Positions 46,233 to 52,810 are shown, numbered from the stretch's first letter. The stretch is DNA of 64,000 nt from Aminipila luticellarii (GCF_004103735.1 NZ_CP035281.1:2046001-2110000); one strand, 5' to 3'. Notes: generated by a model not told the origin, from the sequence alone. Made by a program: numbers and translations.

Positions 46233-46603
46233 TCTTGACAATTCCCGAAATCTGATGTACTCTTAACTTGATTATTTGTAAATGCACTTACGTCTGAGGT
46301 TGCCGCCTCGGTAGGTGCTTTTTCTTTTCTAAACAATAATTCTAAAATTCCTTTTGGAACATCAGAAAATTCATCACCGTTAACTCCTGCCACTATGATG
46401 CTACCCACAAAATCCACTCCAAGTAGGTTACAGTTATGCGCCTTTCCCTTTAAACGTCCTTCCTCATCACAAAGGATTACCAGATCAGTTGCGATGGTAA
46501 CTGACTCAATATATCCGCCTACTTCTTTTTGAAGAGCCTCTAGGGTATTATCAATTTGAATTTCTTCTGCAGCTTCACCTGGTCTTTTTCTTAATGCTTT
46601 CAT
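46229..46603 (-). CDS. DUF3846-like phage protein
   Basis: 124 residues. KALRKRPGEAAEEIQIDNTL, EALQKEVGGYIESVTIATDL, GVDFVGSIIVAG match the DUF3846 pattern. Start ATG 46603 after AAGGAGG. Function unknown. Confidence 0.85.
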   Translation of the reverse strand: MKALRKRPGEAAEEIQIDNTLEALQKEVGGYIESVTIATDLVILCDEEGRLKGKAHNCNLLGVDFVGSIIVAGVNGDEFSDVPKGILELLFRKEKAPTEAATSDVSAFTNNQVKSTSDFGNCQE

Positions 46604-46617
46604 AAACAACTACCTCC

Positions 46618-46950
46618 TTACTCACAATTTTCCAATTCATCTTTAAGCGCTTTTATTATCCAGTTCAGCGTGAATATTTCTGCATCTAGCACTGTAGTCG
46701 GAGTTAACGCAAGCTCTTGTTTTTTCTCAAACTGTTCTGTCAGCTTTCTGCGCTCTGCATCATTTATGCTTCCATATCCAAATGCATCCTGTATATCATC
46801 GATAGATTCAAATCCACCAATCATAATTTTCTTGCTTTGCTGTCTTACTTCACTTTTAACCTTTAAATCAGTCCTTCTGCGGAGTAACGGCTTTAATACT
46901 TTTTCAAGACCTTTTTTATATATCTTGATATCTCCCTGCCATTCACTCAT
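46618..46950 (-). CDS. Phage protein of unknown function
   Basis: 110 residues from ATG 46950, starting MSEWQGDIKIYKKGLEKVLK; helical, with TPTTVLDAEIFTLNWIIKAL near the end. AGGAGG lies 10 bases before this ATG. No family recognised. Confidence 0.7.
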   Translation of the reverse strand: MSEWQGDIKIYKKGLEKVLKPLLRRRTDLKVKSEVRQQSKKIMIGGFESIDDIQDAFGYGSINDAERRKLTEQFEKKQELALTPTTVLDAEIFTLNWIIKALKDELENCE

Positions 46951-46966
46951 ACACAATCGCCTCCTA

Positions 46967-47095
46967 TCATGATGCCCACAACTCCCGCAGCCCTTTATTG
47001 GTCTGCTCTTTGTAAGCCTTAAGCCCCTCAAAAGTCGGTATCCAGCCGAACCGGATACAGCTATCCATGTAAGCCTTTAAAATCTTGGTATTCAA
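46967..47095 (-). CDS. Small phage protein with TTG start
   Basis: 42 residues, MNTKILKAYMDSCIRFGWIP then TFEGLKAYKEQ and KGLRELWAS. TTG at 47095 lies 10 bases after AGGAGG and overlaps the stop of the AbrB-like gene; an internal ATG at 47068 would give 33 residues. Coupling and reading frame support a real gene. Confidence 0.6.
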   Translation of the reverse strand: MNTKILKAYMDSCIRFGWIPTFEGLKAYKEQTNKGLRELWAS

Positions 47096-47374
47096 TTACT
47101 TCTTACCTCCTACGACTACATTTGCCTGTTTTAGTAGACTAAGAACTTCCTGATCCGGTGCATCCTGAGTCTCCTCTATGTAGTCAATCAGGTCTGAAAT
47201 CTTCTCGCTTACCTCCCGGCGGGTATCATATTTTTTCAAAATAATCTCGCCAGCATTGTCTACGAATATTTCAAGCGGGTCGCCTTCTTTGATTCCCAAT
47301 ACCCTGCGAAGCTCCTTTGGCAAAACCACCCTGCCTAGATCATCCACTCTTCTAACGATTCCTGTTGCTTTCAT
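47096..47374 (-). CDS. AbrB/SpoVT-family transcriptional regulator
   Basis: 92 residues. N-terminal swapped-hairpin DNA-binding domain (KATGIVRRVDDLGRVVLPKE, LRRVLGIKEGDPLEIFVD), C-terminal helix. Transition-state type regulator, here phage-borne. GGAGGTAAAGAAAA precedes the ATG. Confidence 0.95.
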   Translation of the reverse strand: MKATGIVRRVDDLGRVVLPKELRRVLGIKEGDPLEIFVDNAGEIILKKYDTRREVSEKISDLIDYIEETQDAPDQEVLSLLKQANVVVGGKK

Positions 47375-47387
47375 TTTTCTTTACCTC

Positions 47388-47588
47388 CTAAAAATACTTG
47401 GGATTATTTATTCCCTCTGCTATAATTTCATGATTTAGCGTCATGAACTCTTCGATCGTTAACGCTCCCAGCTGACGAGCCATTTGAGCCTTACCGTATA
47501 TCCTGTAAAGCTCTCGATTTGGCATCTTGTCTCCTTGCTTTATCTGCTCGGTCTCTACCATAAGCTGTTGATATATGTTCACACCCAA
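47388..47588 (-). CDS. Small phage protein of unknown function
   Basis: 66 residues, helical (YGKAQMARQLGALTIEEFMT). TTG at 47588 lies 6 bases after AGGAGGTAAG; an internal GTG is the alternative. No family recognised. Confidence 0.65.
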   Translation of the reverse strand: MGVNIYQQLMVETEQIKQGDKMPNRELYRIYGKAQMARQLGALTIEEFMTLNHEIIAEGINNPKYF

Positions 47589-47591
47589 GAC

Positions 47592-47858
47592 TTACCTCCT
47601 CCCCACATATAGCACCATGGCCGTCCGCGGCTCTCCATCAAGTTCGATGTCTCTAAACCCCGGCACACATACCAGGTCTATACCTATCGGCGCCACATAT
47701 CCTCTTGCAATGGCTACGGCCTTTACTGCCTGGTTTACCGCTCCTGCTCCAATAGCTTGTACCTCTGCTGGCTTACCTTCTCTTACTACTGCCGCCAGTG
47801 CTCCGGCCACAGCGTTGGGGCTCGACTTTGATGATACTTTTAAAATTTCTGTGTTCAT
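47592..47858 (-). CDS. SpoVS-family protein, prophage-encoded
   Basis: 88 residues, full length for SpoVS. TEILKVSSKSSPNAVAGALA, EVQAIGAGAVNQAVKAVAIA, RGYVAPIGIDLVCVPGF is the family signature. SpoVS influences septation and sporulation in Bacillus. ATG 47858 follows AAGGAGGAACATC. Its presence in the early phage region suggests interference with host development. Confidence 0.93.
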   Translation of the reverse strand: MNTEILKVSSKSSPNAVAGALAAVVREGKPAEVQAIGAGAVNQAVKAVAIARGYVAPIGIDLVCVPGFRDIELDGEPRTAMVLYVGRR

Positions 47859-47869
47859 GATGTTCCTCC

Positions 47870-48031
47870 TTATTCGCTCCATCCATACAGCCAAGCTGCA
47901 TTACCGGTTCTTGCATTCTCGATGACAAGAGCCCTTAGGTTCGCCTTTATATGGAATTTTCCAAAGACGATGTGTAAGGTACTGTTCGCTCTGGAATAAC
48001 GGATTCCGGTCTTGTTTCCATACTTATTCAT
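47870..48031 (-). CDS. Small basic phage protein
   Basis: 53 residues, MNKYGNKTGIRYSRANSTLH then LRALVIENARTGNAAWLYGW. AAAAGGAGGAACATT precedes the ATG at 48031. No family recognised; follows directly into the SpoVS gene. Confidence 0.6.
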   Translation of the reverse strand: MNKYGNKTGIRYSRANSTLHIVFGKFHIKANLRALVIENARTGNAAWLYGWSE

Positions 48032-48070
48032 AATGTTCCTCCTTTTGTTAAAATAACTATTTATGAATAA

Positions 48071-48100
48071 TTGGTAATATTTTACTTTTTGTTGTATAAT
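48071..48100 (+). promoter_or_regulatory. Promoter of the plus-strand zinc-ribbon gene
   Basis: TTGGTA (48071-48076) and TATAAT (48095-48100) with an 18-base spacer, followed by AAAGGAGG before the ATG at 48124. Confidence 0.65.
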
Positions 48101-48123
48101 CTCCTTAGAAAGGAGGTGCTTTT

Positions 48124-48258
48124 ATGGCAAAGACTGGAGAAAAACCCGGAAAAGGTACATATGTATGCAAAACATGTGGGCAGGTTGTAGTTCTTGATGA
48201 TAATACAGATACTCTTCCTCCATGTCCAAAATGTGGTGGTACTACTTACAGGCCTTAA
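48124..48258 (+). CDS. Small zinc-ribbon protein on the plus strand
   Basis: 44 residues: KGTYVCKTCGQVVVLDDNTD, CPKCGGTTYRP, a two-knuckle zinc ribbon (rubredoxin-like/YjzC-type small proteins). Own promoter and AAAGGAGG site. It is transcribed against the surrounding early operon and its last 4 bases overlap the end of the convergent gene 48255-48401. Confidence 0.8.
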   Translation: MAKTGEKPGKGTYVCKTCGQVVVLDDNTDTLPPCPKCGGTTYRP

Positions 48259-48401
48259 TATGTCTGAAAATGTTTAGACCATACCACCTTACCAAACCAC
48301 TGACGCCACACTGCGATCTGACTATTGCCGTTGGCGTCTTTGTATTTGCTCCAATACATTAATGGCAGTAATTGTTTAATTTTAAAAAGTAACTCTTTCA
48401 T
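48255..48401 (-). CDS. Small phage protein of unknown function
   Basis: 48 residues, MKELLFKIKQLLPLMYWSKY, ending QWFGKVVWSKHFQTY; basic with several Trp. GAGGAGGTGAAAAGAAA precedes the ATG. Unrecognised. Confidence 0.6.
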   Translation of the reverse strand: MKELLFKIKQLLPLMYWSKYKDANGNSQIAVWRQWFGKVVWSKHFQTY

Positions 48402-48443
48402 TTTCTTTTCACCTCCTCTCTGCTCGTCCGAGATCCGCGCCGT

Positions 48444-48647
48444 TTAGGGCTGTGCTGCTAGTAGGTCAGCCGAAGCACCTTCTTCCTGCCTTCTGATAAA
48501 TTCATCAAGACTATCTTTTCTAAACAGCAACTTCCTTCCCACCTTGAAGTGCGGGATCTCGCCACGGCGGGCGCTCTTAATCACGGTGTCGTAATGAATG
48601 TGTAAATACACTGCTGTTTCGTGGCTGTCAAATACTGTGTTTTCCAT
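48444..48647 (-). CDS. Excisionase-like helix-turn-helix protein
   Basis: 67 residues with a MerR/HTH_17-like fold: ETAVYLHIHYDTVIKSARRG, EIPHFKVGRKLLFRKDSLDE. Typical of phage or transposon excisionases. Lies in the early minus-strand operon next to the Cro-like gene. Confidence 0.88.
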   Translation of the reverse strand: MENTVFDSHETAVYLHIHYDTVIKSARRGEIPHFKVGRKLLFRKDSLDEFIRRQEEGASADLLAAQP

Positions 48648-48726
48648 GTGGCTATGCCTCCTTTCTGTTGATTTTATTGATTGGTGCCTGTGAAAGTTAT
48701 TGATGTTTGCAAATGCCTATTACGGT

Positions 48727-48930
48727 TTAACCGTTATTGTTGGGTAAAAAAATAATATCATCATACTTTATCTTATAAACTTCTTCCATGCGCTTAATAA
48801 TGGGCACATCAGGATATGATACTCCCCTTTCATAGTTGCTTAGCGTATCCTTGCTGATCTTTAAACAGTTTGCGGCCTTGACTTGTGTAAGTCCAACATT
48901 TATCCTAGCCGCTTTAAGGGTCACTCCCAT
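48727..48930 (-). CDS. Cro-like XRE-family regulator
   Basis: 67 residues. HTH_3: LKAARINVGLTQVKAANCLK, ISKDTLSNYERGVSYPDVPI. First gene of the leftward lytic operon, divergent from the repressor. GGAGGAAATTGT precedes the ATG; the promoter with TTTACA/TAAACT lies just upstream. Confidence 0.93.
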   Translation of the reverse strand: MGVTLKAARINVGLTQVKAANCLKISKDTLSNYERGVSYPDVPIIKRMEEVYKIKYDDIIFLPNNNG

Positions 48931-48967
48931 ACAATTTCCTCCTCTCGTTTTTATATTTTGTAGCTTT

Positions 48968-48996
48968 AGTTTATCACGACTAAATCGTTTTGTAAA
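48968..48996 (-). promoter_or_regulatory. Leftward early (lytic) promoter
   Basis: On the minus strand TTTACA (48991-48996) and TAAACT (48968-48973) with a 17-base spacer. The -35 lies inside the operator palindrome, so repressor binding would block it. Confidence 0.7.
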
Positions 48997-49001
48997 CGAT
49001 T
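48983..49001. promoter_or_regulatory. Operator palindrome of the lysis-lysogeny switch
   Basis: AATCGTTT and AAACGATT are perfect 8-base arms around TGT. Half-sites of similar form (TTTCGTAA, TTTTACGAT) occur within the next 45 bases, suggesting several binding sites between the divergent promoters. Confidence 0.75.
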
Positions 49002-49026
49002 ATTTCGTAATTTTATAAAAAAATAA

Positions 49027-49055
49027 TTGATTTTTTTACGATAAAGCCGTATAAT
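49027..49055 (+). promoter_or_regulatory. Rightward promoter of the repressor gene
   Basis: TTGATT (49027-49032) and TATAAT (49050-49055) with a 17-base spacer; the repressor ATG at 49085 follows GGAGGTACCAAA. Confidence 0.75.
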
Positions 49056-49084
49056 CTAAATAATAAATGGTCGGAGGTACCAAA

Positions 49085-49477
49085 ATGAGTGATTTAGGAA
49101 ATAAAGAAATATTCGCTAAAAATCTAAACTATTATATGGATTTAAATGGCAAGGCAAGAAATGATATCTGCAACGATCTAGGATTCCCATATTCAACCTT
49201 CACAGATTGGACTAATGGCAATGTATACCCCCGCATTGATAAAATAGAAATGTTAGCAAACTATTTCGGCGTCGAAAAGTCCGATCTAATAGAAGATAAG
49301 TCGAAATTGCTAGATAAAGAAGACGAGCTCACCCAATATCTGGACGAGCTCCACAAGCGGCCAGAGATGAAGATGCTTTTCAAAGTGGCCAAGGGTGCAA
49401 CAAAAGAAGACGTTGAAAAAGCGGTTAAGATTATAGAAATGTTTAGAAATCATAGTTCAGACGAAGATGATATTTAA
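49085..49477 (+). CDS. Phage repressor, XRE family
   Basis: 130 residues. HTH domain (FAKNLNYYMDLNGKARNDIC, PYSTFTDWTNGNVYPRIDKI) and a helical C-terminus without a LexA-type serine peptidase; inactivation may instead depend on the ImmA-like protein encoded next. Start at ATG 49085 with GGAGG 6 bases upstream; the frame is open 18 bases further. Confidence 0.92.
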   Translation: MSDLGNKEIFAKNLNYYMDLNGKARNDICNDLGFPYSTFTDWTNGNVYPRIDKIEMLANYFGVEKSDLIEDKSKLLDKEDELTQYLDELHKRPEMKMLFKVAKGATKEDVEKAVKIIEMFRNHSSDEDDI

Positions 49478-49493
49478 AAGGAGATTGATAAGG

Positions 49494-49718
49494 TTGGATT
49501 CAATGATAATCAGGAAGGTAGATCTTCCGATCGAAGTTGATGGGATCACTGTACTTGATGAAAATGGTGACTATAACATATATTTAAATTCCAGGCTCTC
49601 ATATGATAGTCAAGCAGATGCTTTTAGGCACGAAGTAGAGCATGTCAGACAAGGGCATTTTTATAGATATGAAGATATTAAGGTGTTAGAGGAACAAGCA
49701 GAATATAACGTGGGATAA
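49494..49718 (+). CDS. Short ImmA/IrrE-like metallopeptidase
   Basis: About 74 residues from TTG 49494. Zinc-binding FRHEVEHVRQGH (HExxH) follows the strand ITVLDENGDYNIYLNSR. ImmA-type proteases cleave phage or ICE repressors after DNA damage; adjacency to the repressor supports this. Shorter than usual family members. ATG 49503 is another possible start. Confidence 0.8.
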   Translation: MDSMIIRKVDLPIEVDGITVLDENGDYNIYLNSRLSYDSQADAFRHEVEHVRQGHFYRYEDIKVLEEQAEYNVG

Positions 49719-49827
49719 TATACATTTAAAATGAATATTCATTCATAAAGGAGTAAAAAAGTTCAATATTATAGTAGTATTGTATAAAATAATGTAGAAA
49801 ATTTTCACTTTTTGTGAATGAATATGG

Positions 49828-49856
49828 TTGACAAATTAGGTTTAGGGGCATAATAT
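49828..49856 (+). promoter_or_regulatory. Promoter of the Abi leader RNA
   Basis: TTGACA (49828-49833) and TAATAT (49851-49856) with a 17-base spacer; near-consensus and the strongest promoter seen in the lysogeny region. Transcription would start near 49863, just before the structured leader. Confidence 0.75.
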
Positions 49857-49862
49857 AAAGTA

Positions 49863-49937
49863 CAACGGAACTCGCCGAGCCTCTATTGCTTTTGTAATAT
49901 GCGTAACATGGCGAGTATTTTGGTTTTTGAGGTTTTT
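49863..49937 (+). ncRNA. Structured leader RNA of the Abi gene, AbiF-RNA-like candidate
   Basis: Outer stem ACTCGCC (49870-49876) with GGCGAGT (49910-49916) encloses an inner hairpin TATTGC-TTTT-GTAATA. A loop segment CCTC (49880-49883) can pair with GAGG (49929-49932), a possible pseudoknot that would also cover the ribosome binding site of the Abi gene. A T-rich stretch (ATTTTGGTTTTT) follows the outer stem. AbiF genes in Bacillota are known to be preceded by a conserved structured RNA; identity to that class is inferred from position and shape only. Confidence 0.55.
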
Positions 49938-50816
49938 ATGTTAAACGAAGGAAAAACAAAAGAATTTAAAACAATTGAAGAACAATTGAAAATCTTAAAA
50001 GAACGAGGGCTTATCATAGATGATGAAGAGCAAGCCTTGCATATTCTGCTCACGACTAATTACTATCGACTAAGTGCATATTCGCTTACTTTACGAAAAA
50101 GTAATCATTTCTATGATGAAATTACCCTAGATAATATTGTTGAGCTATATTTATTTGATGATAACTTTCGAAGCTTAATCATGCAATACACATCTTTTAT
50201 TGAAATTGCTTTTAGAACTTACATTTCATATCATCATTCGGAGAAATATGGTCCATTAGGATATATACTAAATGATAACTTTGATAATAAGCTTTTACAT
50301 GCTTCTTTTCTGAAAGAATTAGATCGTGAAATATCACGGTCAGATGACACTTTTATAGACCATCATCGCAAAGATCTTAACAGCGTTTATCCCTTTTGGG
50401 TGGCAATAGAAGTGACGACCTTCGGTGTTTTATCTAAACTCTTTAAAAATTTACATACAGATGAGCGTACTTACATCTCAAAAAAGTATTATAAAGTTCA
50501 CCGAGAATACGTTGAAAACTGGTTGCAAGCTACTGTGCTTGCAAGAAATATATCCGCACATGGTAGCAGATTTTATAATAGGAAAATACGTTCATGCCCC
50601 GTAAAGCTTGATAAGAAAATGCAAGGGAGGTTTGATTCTATGTCCCCATTTGCTTTTGTATTTGCCATATATAAGCTTTTACCCTCAAATAAGCTTCGTC
50701 TCGCTTTCAAGAAGGAGTTAATCTCGCTTTTTAAAAGATATCCTTTTGCACAAGAAAAGCATATGGGGTTCCCTGAGAACTGGATTAAGCTATTAGAAGA
50801 ACAAACTATACCGTAA
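49938..50816 (+). CDS. Abi_2 (AbiD/AbiF-type) HEPN abortive infection protein
   Basis: 292 residues from ATG 49938. Abi_2 pattern: ILLTTNYYRLSAYSLTLRKS, IVELYLFDDNFRSLIMQYTS, then IEIAFRTYISYHHSEKYG (residues 88-105), and the HEPN RNase motif RNISAH at residues 203-208 followed by GSRFYNR. Such proteins act as toxins that stop superinfecting phages; in AbiF systems an upstream RNA restrains them. The frame is open to 49899, inside the leader. GAGG lies 5 bases before 49938. Confidence 0.9.
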   Translation: MLNEGKTKEFKTIEEQLKILKERGLIIDDEEQALHILLTTNYYRLSAYSLTLRKSNHFYDEITLDNIVELYLFDDNFRSLIMQYTSFIEIAFRTYISYHHSEKYGPLGYILNDNFDNKLLHASFLKELDREISRSDDTFIDHHRKDLNSVYPFWVAIEVTTFGVLSKLFKNLHTDERTYISKKYYKVHREYVENWLQATVLARNISAHGSRFYNRKIRSCPVKLDKKMQGRFDSMSPFAFVFAIYKLLPSNKLRLAFKKELISLFKRYPFAQEKHMGFPENWIKLLEEQTIP

Positions 50817-50826
50817 AAAAAACAAA

Positions 50827-50847
50827 AGCCCCCATCTCTGGGAGCTA
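50827..50847 (-). terminator. Intrinsic terminator facing the repressor block
   Basis: On the minus strand GCTCCCA pairs with TGGGGGC around GAGA, followed by TTTTGTTTTTTTT. It would stop leftward transcription entering the lysogeny genes from the integrase end. Confidence 0.7.
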
Positions 50848-50860
50848 ATGTATATAGGTT

Positions 50861-50903
50861 GTAATGATACAACCCATGTCTCGCAAGCATATTGTATCAT
50901 TAC
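50861..50903. repeat. Long-range perfect inverted repeat between abi and integrase
   Basis: GTAATGATACAA (50861-50872) and TTGTATCATTAC (50892-50903), 12 bases each, 19 bases apart. Suited to a dimeric regulator or Xis; not followed by a T-run, so unlikely to be a terminator itself. Confidence 0.6.
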
Positions 50904-50905
50904 CG

Positions 50906-50937
50906 CCCTTAAAGCACAAGCATTTAAGGGTATTTTT
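50906..50937 (+). terminator. Intrinsic terminator upstream of the integrase
   Basis: CCCTTAAA (50906-50913) and TTTAAGGG (50923-50930) pair perfectly, followed by TATTTTT. Would end abi transcription and insulate the integrase gene. Confidence 0.75.
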
Positions 50938-50969
50938 GTACCCCAAATCAATACAAAGGAGGTAATGAC

Positions 50970-52124
50970 ATGCCAGGAACTTATAGAAAGAGAGGTAAAG
51001 ATTCTTATCTTTTGGAAGTATGCATAGGCGCGGACTATACCGGTAAGCCAATCAGGTATAATAAAACGGTGCATTGCAAATCACCTAGGGAAGCAGATAA
51101 AGCACTCGCTAAATTTTATACCGATTGTGAGGCTGGCAACTATGCCAAAGAAAGTACGCTTACCATAAGTCAGCTTTGCGACCTTTACATGAAAGAGCAT
51201 GCCAAGCACAGCGTAAAAGCATCCACTTATAGCAAGTATGCTGTACTAATTAAAAATCAGATCAAGCCATACATAGGAAAAAAGAAGGCAAATAAGATTA
51301 CTGTGCTGCAGCTGCAGCAATGGATTAATGATCTGTATGAAAGCGGACTTTCTAACAAAAGTGTCCATTGTGCTTTTTCGCTTTTACGCACTATATTTAC
51401 CACAGTGAAAAAATGGCAGCTTATATCTGCTAATCCCTGTGAAGATGTGACATTGAAGCCGCTGAGACCCGCAGAGGCCGATTTTTATAATAGGGATGAA
51501 GTATTTATTCTAATTGATAAAATCATGGCTCTCAGCAACGATGAACTGACCTACAAAGTAGCTGTCATGCTGGACCTGTTTACCGGCTTGAGAGCAAGTG
51601 AAATATGCGGATTAAAATGGGAAGACATTTACTGGGGTGAGAAAAGCCTGACTGTTGAAAGAAACAGATCTTATGTGCACGGATTTGGAGTTGTTGAAGA
51701 TTCACCTAAAACTAAAAAAAGCCAGCGAACAATTTCTGTACCGGTATTATGTATAAATCTACTGAAAGAGTATCAATTGTACCAGAAGAAAGAAAAAATC
51801 AGACTGGGCTCAAAATGGAATAATTCAGGCTATGTTTTTGTCAATGAATTTGGGGAGCCAATTTTCCCGAGAAACATAAACAGATGGTTCCCAAATTTCA
51901 TAAAGCGGGAAGGCCTTAGGAAAATTACCTTTCATCAACTAAGACATACTCACACATCTATCCTGGATTATCTGGGCGTAAGTGAAATACAAATCAGTAA
52001 AAGATTAGGACACAGTCAGCTATCCACGACCAGAAATACTTATACTCATATCTTCAATAATTCTGATCAGGAAGCCGCACAAAAGATGGATGATTATTTC
52101 TCAAAACTCATCAACCAAAAATAA
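50970..52124 (+). CDS. int: Tyrosine integrase
   Basis: 384 residues. AP2-like arm-binding N-terminus (YRKRGKDSYLLEVCIGADYT), SAM-like core-binding domain (residues 65-160) and catalytic domain with Arg208 (GLRASE), His322 and Arg325 (FHQLRHTH), His348 (LGHSQ) and Tyr358 (NTYTHI). GGAGGTAATGAC precedes the ATG. Placed 67 bases from the attachment core in ssrA, which it must use. Confidence 0.96.
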   Translation: MPGTYRKRGKDSYLLEVCIGADYTGKPIRYNKTVHCKSPREADKALAKFYTDCEAGNYAKESTLTISQLCDLYMKEHAKHSVKASTYSKYAVLIKNQIKPYIGKKKANKITVLQLQQWINDLYESGLSNKSVHCAFSLLRTIFTTVKKWQLISANPCEDVTLKPLRPAEADFYNRDEVFILIDKIMALSNDELTYKVAVMLDLFTGLRASEICGLKWEDIYWGEKSLTVERNRSYVHGFGVVEDSPKTKKSQRTISVPVLCINLLKEYQLYQKKEKIRLGSKWNNSGYVFVNEFGEPIFPRNINRWFPNFIKREGLRKITFHQLRHTHTSILDYLGVSEIQISKRLGHSQLSTTRNTYTHIFNNSDQEAAQKMDDYFSKLINQK

Positions 52125-52125
52125 T

Positions 52126-52147
52126 TTTTACGACAATTTTACGACAA
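52126..52147 (+). repeat. Putative integrase arm-site repeat, right end
   Basis: TTTTACGACAATTTTACGAC continues into AA, the same tandem unit as at 16175-16198, 45 bases inside the attachment core. Confidence 0.6.
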
Positions 52148-52167
52148 ATGGCATTTCTAAAAAAATA

Positions 52168-52190
52168 ACCGTTGAAATTTCAACGGTTTT
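52168..52190 (-). terminator. Phage-borne replacement terminator for ssrA
   Basis: On the minus strand AACCGTTGAAATTTCAACGG then TT forms a perfect hairpin, followed by ATTTTTTTA. It begins only a few bases after the tmRNA CCA, so after integration it takes over the role of the chromosomal terminator left at 15991-16033. Confidence 0.85.
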
Positions 52191-52191
52191 G

Positions 52192-52217
52192 TGGTGGAGA
52201 TGAGGAGAGTCGAACTC
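52192..52217. other. Prophage attachment site, ssrA-proximal copy (26-bp core)
   Basis: Identical to 16035-16060. It is the functional 3' end of ssrA (T-arm, acceptor strand and CCA). Crossover here rebuilds a complete tmRNA gene. Confidence 0.95.
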
Positions 52218-52563
52218 CTGTCCGAAAGCATTTCCACATGAATTTCTCCGAGCGCAGCCAATGTTTTATTGCTTCGCCTCTTTAAGCGCCCGTTGGCAGG
52301 CTCTTAAATTAGCTATCCTATAAGTCCTCCGTGCTACTAGGAGCTCACACAGAGTTTTCCCGTATGTCGACGCCGGATTCTGCACCTACGGGTGAATGCA
52401 GGCCGACGACGCTACCGCTGTGCGCGGCGCTGAACTATGCAGCTAATGCGTAATTGTTATTATTTTTAGCGTTTATATTTAACGTGCCATTTTTAACGCA
52501 GACTTGGCAAACTGCGGCTCGCTTATCAGGCTTCTACACCCCCGTCGAAACCTTTACATCCCC
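52192..52563 (-). ncRNA. ssrA: Transfer-messenger RNA (tmRNA)
   Basis: 372 bases. The 5' end GGGGATG pairs with CATCTCC of the 3' end, followed by A-CCA; GTTTCGACGGGGG is the usual 5' motif and GGAGTTCGACTCTCC the T-arm. The tag frame at 52435-52470 reads AKNNNNYALAA then TAG. Rescues stalled ribosomes with SmpB, whose gene lies 0.7 kb upstream. Confidence 0.97.
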
Positions 52564-52567
52564 ACAT

Positions 52568-52810
52568 TCAATAGATCTTCTTACATTCCGGCTTCACTTC
52601 CAGAAATACAGAAGCTGTTTTAATTGCCAGTGGGACACAGGTTGTAACAAATAAAAACTTAGCACCAAACCGTACCGGTTTTTTCGCTTTATCGGAAGCA
52701 GAGGTTCCAATCATCACGCCCATAGAGCATAATGCTACTTGCATCAGAACCCTATCCTTCCAGTCGACTTTTTTCATATATCGATCTGCACAATCCAATA
52801 ACTCTTTCAT
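52568..52810 (-). CDS. Small conserved-looking protein of unknown function
   Basis: 80 residues: MKELLDCADRYMKKVDWKDR, then a hydrophobic stretch VLMQVALCSMGVMIGTSASD and a second FLFVTTCVPLAIKTASVFL. GAGGGTGACT precedes the ATG. Its stop lies 4 bases before the 5' end of ssrA, so the ssrA promoter must lie inside this gene or the two are co-transcribed. Confidence 0.7.
   Translation of the reverse strand: MKELLDCADRYMKKVDWKDRVLMQVALCSMGVMIGTSASDKAKKPVRFGAKFLFVTTCVPLAIKTASVFLEVKPECKKIY

Larger units (their letters stand above)
16035..52217. mobile_element. Complete-looking siphovirus prophage integrated in ssrA
   Basis: About 36.2 kb bounded by 26-bp perfect direct repeats identical to the tmRNA 3' end. 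It encodes a tyrosine integrase, an excisionase-like protein, divergent repressor and Cro-like genes, RecT-based recombination, a replisome organiser with DnaC-like loader, HK97-type packaging and head genes, a long-tail module with frameshifted chaperone and tape measure, and an M23 endolysin with holins. No structural gene is visibly broken, so induction is plausible. Confidence 0.95.

Noticed and set aside
49719-49827. Possible small ORFs between the ImmA-like gene and the Abi promoter
   Set aside because: No start with a usable ribosome binding site and a reasonable length; the ATGAATATTCATTCAT palindrome there is short and unexplained.
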